13,327 nucleotides of DNA from contig MU646334.1 in the NCBI GenBank assembly GCA_026770585.1, positions 1,197,224 to 1,210,550 of the forward strand, written 5' to 3'. Both the position numbers and the translations under genes were made by a program. Positions 7,130-13,327 of this stretch are shown here, in pieces (positions within the stretch are counted from its first letter, which is position 1; every line of letters starts with the position of its first letter). The notes beneath the pieces were generated by a model. That model did not search any database, was not told where the DNA came from, and was given only the letters and a program-made list of their open reading frames with translations. The stretch is from Baffinella frigidus (taxonomy: Eukaryota; Cryptophyceae; Cryptomonadales; Baffinellaceae).

Positions 7130-7347
7130 TTGCCCGGGTTGGGCCGAAAACCCCTTCGTAGCCCGCTGTGTGGTATGCATCTTCACTTCCGTGATTCTGC
7201 TGATAGTATCCATCTTTCATTTTCGGTGGTTCATCACCTGTAAAGGGACAGAGTGAGTATGCGCAGTGGTTTCATCAATTGAATGCTGTACATGTACAGT
7301 GGGGCTAGCGTGGTGGCCAGCGCAGTGAAGGCCTAGAGAGGGTTCTC
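7130..7347. other. No recognisable gene
   Basis: Overlapping minus-strand open frames here are out of frame with each other, contain repeat-derived peptides and do not match a known family. Confidence 0.5.
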
Positions 7348-7441
7348 GAAATAAAGGACACGCACCGCCATAGAGTCCTGCCGTAGGGCTAGGCCTAGGA
7401 TCATAGGACCACCCTAGGGGCGGTGCGTGTCCTGACTTTCG
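7348..7441. mobile_element. 94-bp hairpin element
   Basis: The arms read CGAAATAAAGGACACGCACCGCC and the inverted GGCGGTGCGTGTCCTGACTTTCG, with a CCTAGG-rich centre. No second copy is in the window; length and core words are like those of the other palindromic families. Confidence 0.65.
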
Positions 7442-7459
7442 GGCGAATCCTCCAGTCGC

Positions 7460-7563
7460 TATCCCTTAAGTGCCCAGTAGGCTCATACGCCCTACGGTAG
7501 GGCCCTAGGACCAGCCTAGGACCTCAGGCCCCCAAATTCGGAGGCCTGGTCACTTAAGGGGTA
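7460..7563. mobile_element. 104-bp palindromic element (family B, copy 2)
   Basis: Same ends (TATCCCTTAAGTG...CACTTAAGGGGTA), orientation and variable arm as copy 1 at 5089, with a few substitutions. Identical length. Confidence 0.85.
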
Positions 7564-7564
7564 T

Positions 7565-7815
7565 ACAGCCGGGCTGATCCACGCGTGGAGGCTCGAGGAT
7601 TGAAAGCTTAGAAAATGACGTTCTGAGATCTGCATAGCCCAGAACGCCCTAAGCCGGCCAGATTCCACTGTCCCTGCTCTTGGGGTCGAAGACGACGAGA
7701 TCTTCGGCGCACGCGCAAGAGCGGAGGAGCGGGAGTACAGGGCTGTAACAGTAACCTGCCAGCTTGCCTCAGCTTCTCTTCTGACCTTGTCAGCGCGGGC
7801 TGAGTTATTTGACGT
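7565..7815. other. No recognisable gene
   Basis: Mixed sequence between two family B elements. No open frame of note on either strand and no splice-bounded exon seen. Confidence 0.5.
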
Positions 7816-7819
7816 ATGA

Positions 7820-7923
7820 TACCCCTTGAGTGCCCATAGGGTGAATATTCGCCCTAACTCGCCCTAGGCAGGTCCTAGGGCCCTACCGTAGGGCGTATGA
7901 GCCTACTGGCCACTTGAGAGATA
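7820..7923. mobile_element. 104-bp palindromic element (family B, copy 3, inverted)
   Basis: The conserved arm (CCCTACCGTAGGGCGTATGAG) is on the right, so the element is inverted relative to copies 1 and 2. The other arm carries a different sub-hairpin, AGGGTGAATATTCGCCCT, shared with the copy at 10291. Confidence 0.85.
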
Positions 7924-8205
7924 GGTCCTAGTCATACAAGACCTTCACGGAAGGGAATGTCTGAATACCCGTACTGTATTTCACACACGAGGGGGGAACC
8001 TCACGTCGCTCCCGCCCGAGGCGGGCCCGTCCAGGACTCCGTCCTCACAGAATGCATGGTGGTCATGTTGGTTTCGATCCGGAATAAACGCACTTTTCTC
8101 TCTCCACCGCAACACATATCCACTCCTCCGAAACATAACATGTCCACCTGCGGTACCACGTAATTCACCCGCGCCTTCTGCACTCTGCTTCGTCCCGTGC
8201 GTATG
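7924..8205. other. No gene; dispersed repeat fragment
   Basis: The words GAGGCGGGCCCGTCC and GTCCTCACA (8019-8049) recur in diverged form at 8761-8790. Overlapping open frames on both strands are not protein-like. Confidence 0.45.
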
Positions 8206-8313
8206 TACAGGGATCCCTGGCTCACAAGGAGCCGCCCCCCCTCATGAGACCACCGTAGGTCCACTGCAGGGTCCAAGGGGGGTGCGCCTGCCTATGAGCC
8301 AGGTACCCCTGAG
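8206..8313. mobile_element. Degenerate family C element
   Basis: Begins TACAGGGATCCCTGGCTCACAAG and ends CCTATGAGCCAGGTACCCCTGA, a diverged version of the TACAGGGGTACCTCGCTCATAA inverted termini. C-rich low-complexity sequence follows to 8436. Confidence 0.6.
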
Positions 8314-8441
8314 CAGAGCAAGAACACCGCAGAGAGAACCCCGCACCCTCACCCCCCCTCCTCCTCCCCAAGTAGCCCTCCACCGATCTCCGGCTCCCCC
8401 CCCCTCCCCCCCCTGCCTCTCCCCCCCGCCTTCCGCCAAAC

Positions 8442-8581
8442 TTATCCGGGGAAACCTATTTTTCTTTCATTTGATGGCAAGGAAAATTACTACACCAATG
8501 CTTTAATATTACTAATAAAAACGAGTTGTGTAGTAACTTTCGTTGCCATCAAATGAAAGAAAAATAGGTTTCCCCGAATAA
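8442..8581. mobile_element. 140-bp hairpin MITE (family A, copy 2)
   Basis: Same length and termini as 387-526. It is flanked by AAAC on both sides (8438-8441 and 8582-8585), a second independent 4-bp target-site duplication. Arm differences from copy 1 are compensatory: TTAGTTTG pairs with CAAACTAA there, TTCATTTG with CAAATGAA here, so pairing is kept. Confidence 0.88.
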
Positions 8582-8636
8582 AAACGTACGCGACTGGAAG
8601 CGCCCGATCATCTCGCGAGACGGAAGGTGCAGCCGT

Positions 8637-8820
8637 CCTTTGTGAATACCAACACCAGCGCCCTTTGAAGCACCCCCACCGAGGCTGTGTCGAGGTCCAC
8701 ATCCGGGCGTCGGAGGGTGTGCCGTGTGAGGACCGGTCACCCTTGGAGCCCTTTTCCCCTGAGGCGGGCCCATCCCGGACCCGGTCCTCACATGCCGGGG
8801 CCTAGAGGCGTGTGACCGGT
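8637..8820. repeat. Repeat fragments and a GTGAGGACCGG hairpin
   Basis: CTTTGTGAATACCAACAC at about 8638 recurs at about 8980 next to a family C element. GTGAGGACCGG (8726-8736) pairs with CCGGTCCTCAC (8779-8789). These appear to be pieces of longer repeats; no gene seen. Confidence 0.5.
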
Positions 8821-8843
8821 GCCCGCCTTGGATCGTAGGCCCC

Positions 8844-8966
8844 TACAGGGGTACCTCGCTCATAAGAGAAACAGCCACTCCCTAGGACCCTACAGTAAGA
8901 CCATGCCAAGGGCCCTGTGGTGGTCCTAGGGGGGTGGGCGTTTCTTATGAGCGAGGTTCCCCTGTA
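8844..8966. mobile_element. 122-bp-class palindromic element (family C, copy 1)
   Basis: Inverted termini TACAGGGGTACCTCGCTCAT and ATGAGCGAGGTTCCCCTGTA, G/C-run inner arms and a CCTAGGACC core. The outer TA on each side may be the target duplication. Confidence 0.85.
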
Positions 8967-9048
8967 CCAACACAGCCTACCTTTGTGAATACCAACACAG
9001 CCGCCATGTATGCACCCACACAAAAGGCTACTAGGCCGAAACAGGAGT

Positions 9049-9170
9049 TACAAGAGTACCTCGCTCATAAGAAACCGCCCCCCCCCCTAGGACCACCATA
9101 GGACCCTAGGCATGGTCCTACTGTAGGGTCCTAGGGGGGGGCGGTTTCTTATGAGCGAGGTACCCCTGTA
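9049..9170. mobile_element. 122-bp palindromic element (family C, copy 2)
   Basis: Near-perfect inverted repeat: CTCGCTCATAAGAAACCGCC on the left and GGCGGTTTCTTATGAGCGAG on the right. The centre is CCATAGGACCCTAGGCATGG. TA at both edges. Confidence 0.88.
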
Positions 9171-9400
9171 CTTGCGAATACGGACACGTACAGCCCCCAG
9201 GGGGATGCGAGACCGTCGTTGGCAATGAGAGGCCGTTTGTACTACCACCACGGCCGCCGTGTATTCCACTGTTACCTAAAGTTAACAGAGGTTCCACTTT
9301 TGCTTCGAGACGTCCAACCCTCGACATTGGACATCTACATCTAGAAGTTCGCATCGTGTAAGTTCGAAGTTCAATTTGGCCAAGTCCTACCAGATTGGCT
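9171..9400. other. No recognisable gene
   Basis: Open frames on the minus strand here are extensions of the repeat-derived GTSLIRN-type peptides. No independent coding signal seen. Confidence 0.45.
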
Positions 9401-9405
9401 CTACA

Positions 9406-9462
9406 GAACAAGGTCCGGTGTCCGCCTACGTTGGGAGCTCTCAGAACCTCAAGGACCTCAAT
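9406..9462 (+). pseudogene. 19-codon gene fragment (SAYVGSSQNLKDL), plus copy
   Basis: Counterpart of 6901-6957 in the opposite orientation. A possible acceptor, CTACAG, ends at 9406 in both copies. Similarity fades rapidly outside about 9401-9457, so this looks like an exon-sized or repeat-delimited fragment. Confidence 0.45.
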
Positions 9463-9570
9463 GAATCGTGGGACCGGAGCTCAATCGTGTGGGGCCGGAG
9501 CTAAATCGCAGATTGTTAATCTCTGCACGGCGAGGCAGGTTCTGATGTAGGTTTTGATGCGATGTGCGTG

Positions 9571-9592
9571 TATCCCTTAAGTGGCCAGTAGC
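9571..9592. mobile_element. Truncated family B terminus
   Basis: TATCCCTTAAGTGGCCAGTA followed by GC matches the left 22 bp of family B and then diverges abruptly; no partner end is found nearby. Confidence 0.6.
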
Positions 9593-9765
9593 CTCCAAAG
9601 CCCGTCCCTGGTGCAGATCTTGGTGGTAGTAGCAAATATTCAAGTAAAAAATGGAAAGCAAGCGACCCACCTTTCGAAAGACATACAGCGACGGGAGGCC
9701 TTGGTTTTTTTAAATACACGACTTGACGGGACACGCTGAGTCCTCAGGGCCTTGAAGGAGACCGT

Positions 9766-9825
9766 TACAGGGGTACCTCGCTCATAAGGAGGCACACCCC
9801 CCTGGGACCCTACAGGAGACCGATA
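9766..9825. mobile_element. Half of a family C element
   Basis: TACAGGGGTACCTCGCTCAT and the following arm and CCTGGGACCCTACAG are present, but the right arm is missing. Confidence 0.65.
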
Positions 9826-9861
9826 CCTACTCAGCACGTGTGAGGCAGCGGTGTGTACATG

Positions 9862-9983
9862 TACAGGGGTACCTCGCTCATAAGAAACGCCCCCCCCCCC
9901 TAAGACCACCATAGGACCCTAGGCATCGTCCTACTGTAGGGACCTAGGGGGAGGCGGTTTCTTATGAGCGAGGTACCCCTGTA
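9862..9983. mobile_element. 122-bp palindromic element (family C, copy 3)
   Basis: Very similar to the copy at 9049-9170, same length. The flanks TGTACATG (left) and CATGTAAC (right) extend the palindrome, so the insertion may have hit a TACATGTA-like site. Confidence 0.88.
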
Positions 9984-10048
9984 CATGTAACGCCCCTCTT
10001 TTGCGTTCGTCTACATGCAACGCCACTCCTTTGCGCCCACTCGCTACA

Positions 10049-10152
10049 TATCCCTTAAGTGACCAGTAGGCTCATACGCCCTACCGTAGGGCCCTAGGAC
10101 CTGCCTAGGGCTTCCACGGGCGATTATTCGCCCGTTGGTCATTTAAGGGATA
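10049..10152. mobile_element. 104-bp palindromic element (family B, copy 4)
   Basis: The left arm is as in copies 1 and 2. The variable arm carries a third sub-hairpin, ACGGGCGA-TTAT-TCGCCCGT, perfectly paired. TA at each edge. Confidence 0.85.
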
Positions 10153-10290
10153 GCGCCCCTAACTTGCCTCTTTCCGTTACATTTACCGCCCCTCACTTGC
10201 CCTCGCCCATTTCTGCGAGGATTTGCAGCACCTGGCGAGGGAGACACAACAAGTCACACAACATAATTCAAGGTTGAGGCTCTCTCCTTT

Positions 10291-10394
10291 TATCCGTTAA
10301 GTGACCATAGGGTGAATATTCACCCTAACTCGCCCTAGGCAGGTCATAGGGCCCTACCGTAGGTCGTATGAGCCTACTGGTCACTTAAGGGATA
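10291..10394. mobile_element. 104-bp palindromic element (family B, copy 5, inverted)
   Basis: Same orientation and variable arm as copy 3. The sub-hairpin AGGGTGAATATTCACCCT is a perfect palindrome here. Confidence 0.85.
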
Positions 10395-10900
10395 CGTGTT
10401 TTCTGGTTCGAATGAAACGGGAGGGTGAGATGACATCATCAAACTGGTGGCGGCAAAAGAAACGGAGATGGTGGCATCCAACCCACGCGGTGGGCTTCGA
10501 GAGTTTCGGGACCCCTAGATTTAGCGGTAACGTGACCAAATTTGCGTTAGAACATCCTTCAAGTTAACTGCCCACAGAGAACGTTGACTTTTGATGAAAG
10601 GTTCGTAGTCCACCGTGTGGGTGAGACGGCGAAGGAAACTTGGAACGAACCCAAAACATGCGCACTCGACCAGGCACGCACAGCAAGGGGTCCTGCTACT
10701 GAACCTCACTAGCGCGCCTTTCGAATGCCCCCCGGCCCGAATCAGACCCGGGGTTGGGTCACACAAAAAGGATTTTCACAACTTTGCACATAATTCTTCA
10801 TAGGAATTGACTTTTATCCTGTGTACATCCAGAGTTTAACAGTCTTGAAGAGCAAAATCGAAAGGCACGCCAGCGAGGTTCAGTAGCGGGAAAGCGGAGG
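10395..10900. other. No confident gene
   Basis: On the minus strand, TCGAAGCCCACCGCGTGG near 10486-10503 resembles the TCGAAGCCCACTGCGTGG word of the 11.5-12.2 kb repeats, so part of that unit may lie here inverted. No splice-bounded exon seen. Confidence 0.4.
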
Positions 10901-10908
10901 GCGCAGCG

Positions 10909-10929
10909 CGAACCTGGTCCTCCTTAATG
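10909..10929 (-). pseudogene. Downstream copy of the 11032-11088 exon end
   Basis: These 21 bp are identical to 11027-11047. They carry the last codons (IKEDQ) and the donor GTTCG of the neighbouring exon, 118 bp further along in gene direction. The exon start is absent. Confidence 0.6.
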
Positions 10930-11031
10930 GCTGCTAAGTGGGGTGCACCCAGTCCGTGCTACCTCCCCAACTTCACAGGGTAGAGAGTTGGAGGGTACAG
11001 GTGAGTGAGTTTCGGGTTTCGGGTCACGAAC

Positions 11032-11088
11032 CTGGTCCTCCTTAATGTTGCCCGTCTTGAGGAGCGCCTCATACACCTTGTTCCGCAA
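11032..11088 (-). CDS. Probable C-terminal exon of HMG-CoA reductase
   Basis: A 57-nt phase-0 exon (LRNKVYEALLKTGNIKEDQ) between acceptor GACGGCAG and donor GTTCGT. Joined after the 12191-12313 exon it reads ...DKPEE-LRNKVYEALLKTGN. In class II HMG-CoA reductases the HAR motif is followed by an acidic loop and a helix of the form V-x-x-x-L-x(4)-I-x-x-D, which this matches in position and pattern. The assignment rests on position, phase and that loose pattern, so it is an inference. The intervening intron would be about 1.1 kb and holds degenerate exon copies plus a palindromic element. Confidence 0.45.
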
Positions 11089-11114
11089 CTGCCGTCCACG
11101 CCACGTTAATAGGG

Positions 11115-11268
11115 TAACGTCCTGAAAACCGGGTAGTTAGGCCTACGGTATTGCCTACGGTAGGCCGTAGGGCTCCCAGGACCTAATGTTTCGTAGGACC
11201 CCCCCCAGGGCCCTAGGGCCTACCGTAGGTAATACCGTAGGCTCAACTACCCGTTTTTCAGGACGTTA
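11115..11268. mobile_element. 154-bp palindromic element
   Basis: TAACGTCCTGAAAACCGGGTAGTT at the left pairs with AACTACCCGTTTTTCAGGACGTTA at the right. The inner arms have CCTACGGTATTGCCTACGG and the inverted form. TA at both edges suggests a TA duplication. The core words CCTACGGTAGG and CCTAGGGCC are shared with families B and C. Confidence 0.85.
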
Positions 11269-11341
11269 GCCTATGAACGTCACACATCAGCATTCAAGGT
11301 CCACTTAGCAGGCACCGGTGACTTCGGGAATCGGTCCAAAG

Positions 11342-11367
11342 TTGATTCTCACAAGGTTCTGCAACTG
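11342..11367 (-). pseudogene. Upstream partial copy of the 11032-11088 exon start
   Basis: On the minus strand TGGCAGTTGCAGAACCTTGTG parallels CGGCAGTTGCGGAACAAGGTG at the acceptor of the exon at 11088. It keeps the acceptor and first codons, then diverges. Confidence 0.4.
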
Positions 11368-11550
11368 CCATTTGTGGGTGCGCCGTTCCACCCAGCAGTC
11401 ACCGGGGTCTTCACGGATGCAGTCCATCTAAACGATTGGTACTAGAATCTTATCCATTTGCATTGGATTTTAACCGCATTTCACCCGAGAATCCGGAGGA
11501 AAATATCTTCGGTCGGACCTCGGGCTGATCCGCGAGGACGCGCGAGCGAC

Positions 11551-12031
11551 CGCGCGTGCATGCTCATGTGCCCCCCTCGCAAATCAGTCTATGTATTTTC
11601 GCGGTACTAATAATAACTACTCGGTACAAAGACATGTTAACAACCGACACTTCGACCGGAGTTCCACCGGATTTCCGGTCGCAAATTCTTTCGAAGCCCA
11701 CTGCGTGGAATGCAACAATGGACGGGTGCGGACCTCCTCGTGCTGATCCGCGCGTGCATGCTCATGTGCCCCCTCTGGACCCCCCTCTGTGGAATTGCTC
11801 GGTACAAGGTCATGTAATTGAGAATTTCTCGGTACCAAGACATCTACTTGAAAATTTCTCGGTGCAAAGACACCTTAATAACCGGCATGTCAACCGGATT
11901 TCCGGTGGAATATCCTGTCGAAGCCCACTGCGTGGTATGCAACAATGTGTGGACGGGCGCGGACCTCCTCGGGCTTAACAACAAGCACGCGCGCGACACG
12001 CGAGCGCGCGTGCATGCTCATGCGCCCCCTT
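11551..12031 (-). pseudogene. Degenerate tandem copies of the HMG-CoA reductase exon end plus intron
   Basis: The minus-strand block GCATGAGCATGCACGCGCG (HMSMHAR codons), the GAGGAGGTCCG exon end and donor, and about 150 bp of following intron are repeated downstream of the intact exon. The HAR-coding word starts near 11551, 11749, 12005 and 12233 (the last is the intact exon), with spacings of about 198, 256 and 228 bp. The copies carry indels and stops (one is shortened to HARISTRRSA). GAAGCCCACTGCGT and CCGGATTTCCGG are conserved in the intronic part of each unit. Confidence 0.7.
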
Positions 12032-12190
12032 CGCAAATAGGTCTATCTATTTTCGCGGTACTAATAATAGTACTCGGTACAAAGCCATCTTATCAACCGA
12101 CACCTCGACTGGAGTTCGACCGGATTTCCGGTCGAAATCTCCTTCGAAGCCCACTGCGTTGAATGACACAATGTGTGGGCACGCACGGAC

Positions 12191-12313
12191 CTCCTCGGGC
12201 TTATCAACAAGCACGCGCGCGACGAGCGAGCGCGCGTGCATGCTCATGTGCCCCCGTTGGATCCCTTCCGTCGCGAGAGCACGCAGGGCGGCCAGGTTCT
12301 GCGCGAGGCCCAC
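12191..12313 (-). CDS. HMG-CoA reductase, class II (bacterial type), C-terminal catalytic exon
   Basis: A 41-codon phase-0 exon bounded by acceptor GTGGTGGCAG and donor GTCCGT. It begins [20 protein letters not shown] and continues [44 protein letters not shown] is the signature near the C-terminus of class II HMG-CoA reductases; its His is the catalytic one that protonates the CoA thiolate. Class I (animal, plant, fungal) enzymes read VGTVGGGT at the start of this segment. The enzyme reduces HMG-CoA to mevalonate. Upstream exons were not found in this window, so the gene is a 3' fragment here or a decayed copy. The frame also stays open past the donor to 12047, so splicing at 12190 is inferred from the duplicated donor in the copies. 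Confidence 0.72.
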
Positions 12314-12329
12314 CTGCCACCACGCAAGA

Positions 12330-12570
12330 CCACACGTGGGGATTTCAGAACGCGACGTTTCGTTTCGTGGTACTAAATGAGTGTGCGACCGACCTGCCAC
12401 CACGCACGAGCCTAGATTTGAGCGTGACTCTATACTGAGTTTGAACCTAAGAAAACGCCGCGGCGGATTTCGGGGGTTCAGGTTTGGCGCCAGACCAACC
12501 TGCCACGGTCCAGCACCTCTCTTTAGTACCAGGAAACGAAACGTCGCGTTCTGAAATTCCCACGTGTGAG
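12330..12570. repeat. Inverted pair around the HMG-CoA reductase acceptor intron
   Basis: CACACGTGGGGATTTCAGAA and the following ACGTTTCG block at 12330-12377 is inverted at 12522-12570. They could form a stem of about 48 bp within the upstream intron. A fragment of the acceptor (CCTGCCACCACGC on plus) also recurs at 12393-12405. Confidence 0.7.
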
Positions 12571-12644
12571 ATGTTTATTATGAGGAGTAGCGACACACCA
12601 CACAGGGATTTCGTGAGTACTCACAAGTGCATATTCCATACGAC

Positions 12645-12690
12645 CCTACGGTAGGCAATCCGTAGGGACATAGGGTGGTTGCTACGGATA
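12645..12690. repeat. Short palindromic CCCTACGGTA repeat, second copy
   Basis: Counterpart of 7054-7120: CCCTACGGTAGGCAATCCGT, then AGGG and GCTACGGAT. It sits at the edge of the upstream HMG-CoA reductase exon copy. Confidence 0.55.
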
Positions 12691-12696
12691 TCACAA

Positions 12697-12800
12697 CAGG
12701 GCGGCCAGGTTCTGCGCGAGTCCGACCTGCCACCACGCGAGACCACACGTGGGAATTTCAGAACGCGACGTTTCGCTTTAAAAGTGTTTTCGTGGTACAA
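12697..12800 (-). pseudogene. Upstream partial copy of the HMG-CoA reductase exon start
   Basis: A direct repeat of 12284-12377. It contains intron sequence, the acceptor GTGGTGGCAG and codons [10 protein letters not shown] (12726 down to 12697), then breaks into TTGTGA. It keeps acceptor and exon start only. Confidence 0.75.
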
Positions 12801-13106
12801 ATTTCAAGCTGTTGCGGCGGACGGGATGGACTTTTGGCATGATTCTCCCTGAAAAATCTTCAGAATGAACTTTAGGAAAATTTCCACGTAGGAATTGACT
12901 TAGCGTGGTCCACGGTCCAGCAACGAGAGAGATATTAATTGGGCCTTTCAAGGGCCTCAGGCGCACTGACGGTCACGTGACCCAGAATCCTGCAGAAGGC
13001 GAGCAAGTGCTGACTGCCGTTGAGTTTGTACCAGGAAGTCGGGACGTGGCCGATGAGGTTTGAATATATCGCGTGTTTTGTGACCTTCAGCGGTAATTTA
13101 CTACAC
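12801..13106. other. No recognisable gene
   Basis: Upstream HMG-CoA reductase motifs (for example the DAMG-N or NHKGI regions) were looked for on the minus strand and not seen. CCACGGTCCAGCA occurs here (12910-12922) and at 12504-12516. Confidence 0.45.
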
Positions 13107-13120
13107 CAGTGGCGGGGGAC

Positions 13121-13327
13121 CAAGCCCCCCGCAGGGGCCGCCGGAGGCTGACCGGGATTCGGGTCGCGCAGCAAGCCCCCCGCAGGGGCCGCCGGAGGCT
13201 TGTTAGGTCCCCCTCCGATGTGAATTCGTTTCACACATCGGGGAGGAACCAGACGCCCGGGAAGCCCCCCGCAGGGGTCGACCGGGGTTCGGGTCGTGCT
13301 TGATTAGCGCAGCAAGCCCCCCGCAGG
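13121..13327. repeat. GC-rich direct repeats of about 51 bp at the right edge
   Basis: CAAGCCCCCCGCAGGGGCCG occurs at 13121 and 13172, with partial copies at 13261 and 13313 (cut by the window). The spacer GACCGGGATTCGGGTCG is also repeated. A hairpin CTCCGATGTG/CACACATCGGGGAG at about 13213-13246 interrupts the array. The minus frame gives a repeating Pro/Ala/Gly peptide, most likely a by-product of the repeat. Confidence 0.75.

Noticed and set aside
6878-7213. 111-codon minus-strand open frame as a gene
   Set aside because: It runs through repeat-derived sequence in a different frame from the conserved SAYVGSS fragment and has no recognisable domain.
11353-11427. 25-codon minus-strand exon (MDCIREDPGDCWVERRTHKW...)
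   Set aside because: It has a possible acceptor and GTGAGA donor and looks protein-like. Its end overlaps a copy of the next exon's acceptor, it would interrupt the natural HMG-CoA reductase join, and I know no matching family.
12935-13234. Pro/Ala/Gly-repeat protein on the minus strand
   Set aside because: The repeated PPAAPAGGL peptide follows from translating the GC-rich DNA repeat of about 51 bp; the rest of the frame is not protein-like.

Overview
This window looks like nuclear DNA of a eukaryotic microalga or related protist. It has TTTAGGG-type (plant/alga) telomere-like repeats, GT-AG introns, very low coding density, many short palindromic transposon remnants, and a selenoprotein gene with a eukaryotic SECIS element. 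A repeat-rich green or haptophyte-like alga would fit, but the sequence alone does not fix the lineage. No bacterial-style operons, tRNA or rRNA genes were seen. All calls were made by eye.

Layout. 1-1900: telomere-like repeats on the G-rich strand, one 140-bp hairpin transposon remnant and unassigned sequence. 1921-2161: one clean 42-codon exon of an unrecognised membrane protein on the minus strand, with a 72-bp partial copy downstream of it. 2931-6600: the main gene, a six-exon selenoprotein S (SelS/VIMP) homologue on the plus strand. It encodes about 173 residues, with a transmembrane helix, a charged coiled coil and a C-terminus ending Gly-Gly-Sec(TGA)-Gly-stop. A form-II SECIS hairpin lies 300 nt past the TGA. 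Four of its five introns contain CCCTAAA/CCCCAAA arrays, minisatellite DNA or partial copies of neighbouring exons. 6650-10400: no complete gene, but a cluster of palindromic elements in at least three size classes (104, 122 and about 94 bp) and two opposed copies of a 19-codon fragment. 10900-12730: a minus-strand gene fragment whose best exon matches the C-terminal catalytic region of class II (bacterial-type) HMG-CoA reductase. A likely next exon follows it, and both are surrounded by degenerate partial copies. 13121-13327: a GC-rich repeat of about 51 bp that runs off the window.

The recurring theme is partial exon copies next to intact exons in three unrelated genes. Upstream copies keep the splice acceptor and exon start; downstream copies keep the exon end and splice donor. 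This is what repeated tandem duplication across exon-intron borders would leave, and it suggests introns here grow that way in addition to filling with telomere-like repeats. The three genes share no obvious pathway. SelS is an ER-membrane protein in ER-associated degradation, and HMG-CoA reductase serves the mevalonate pathway.
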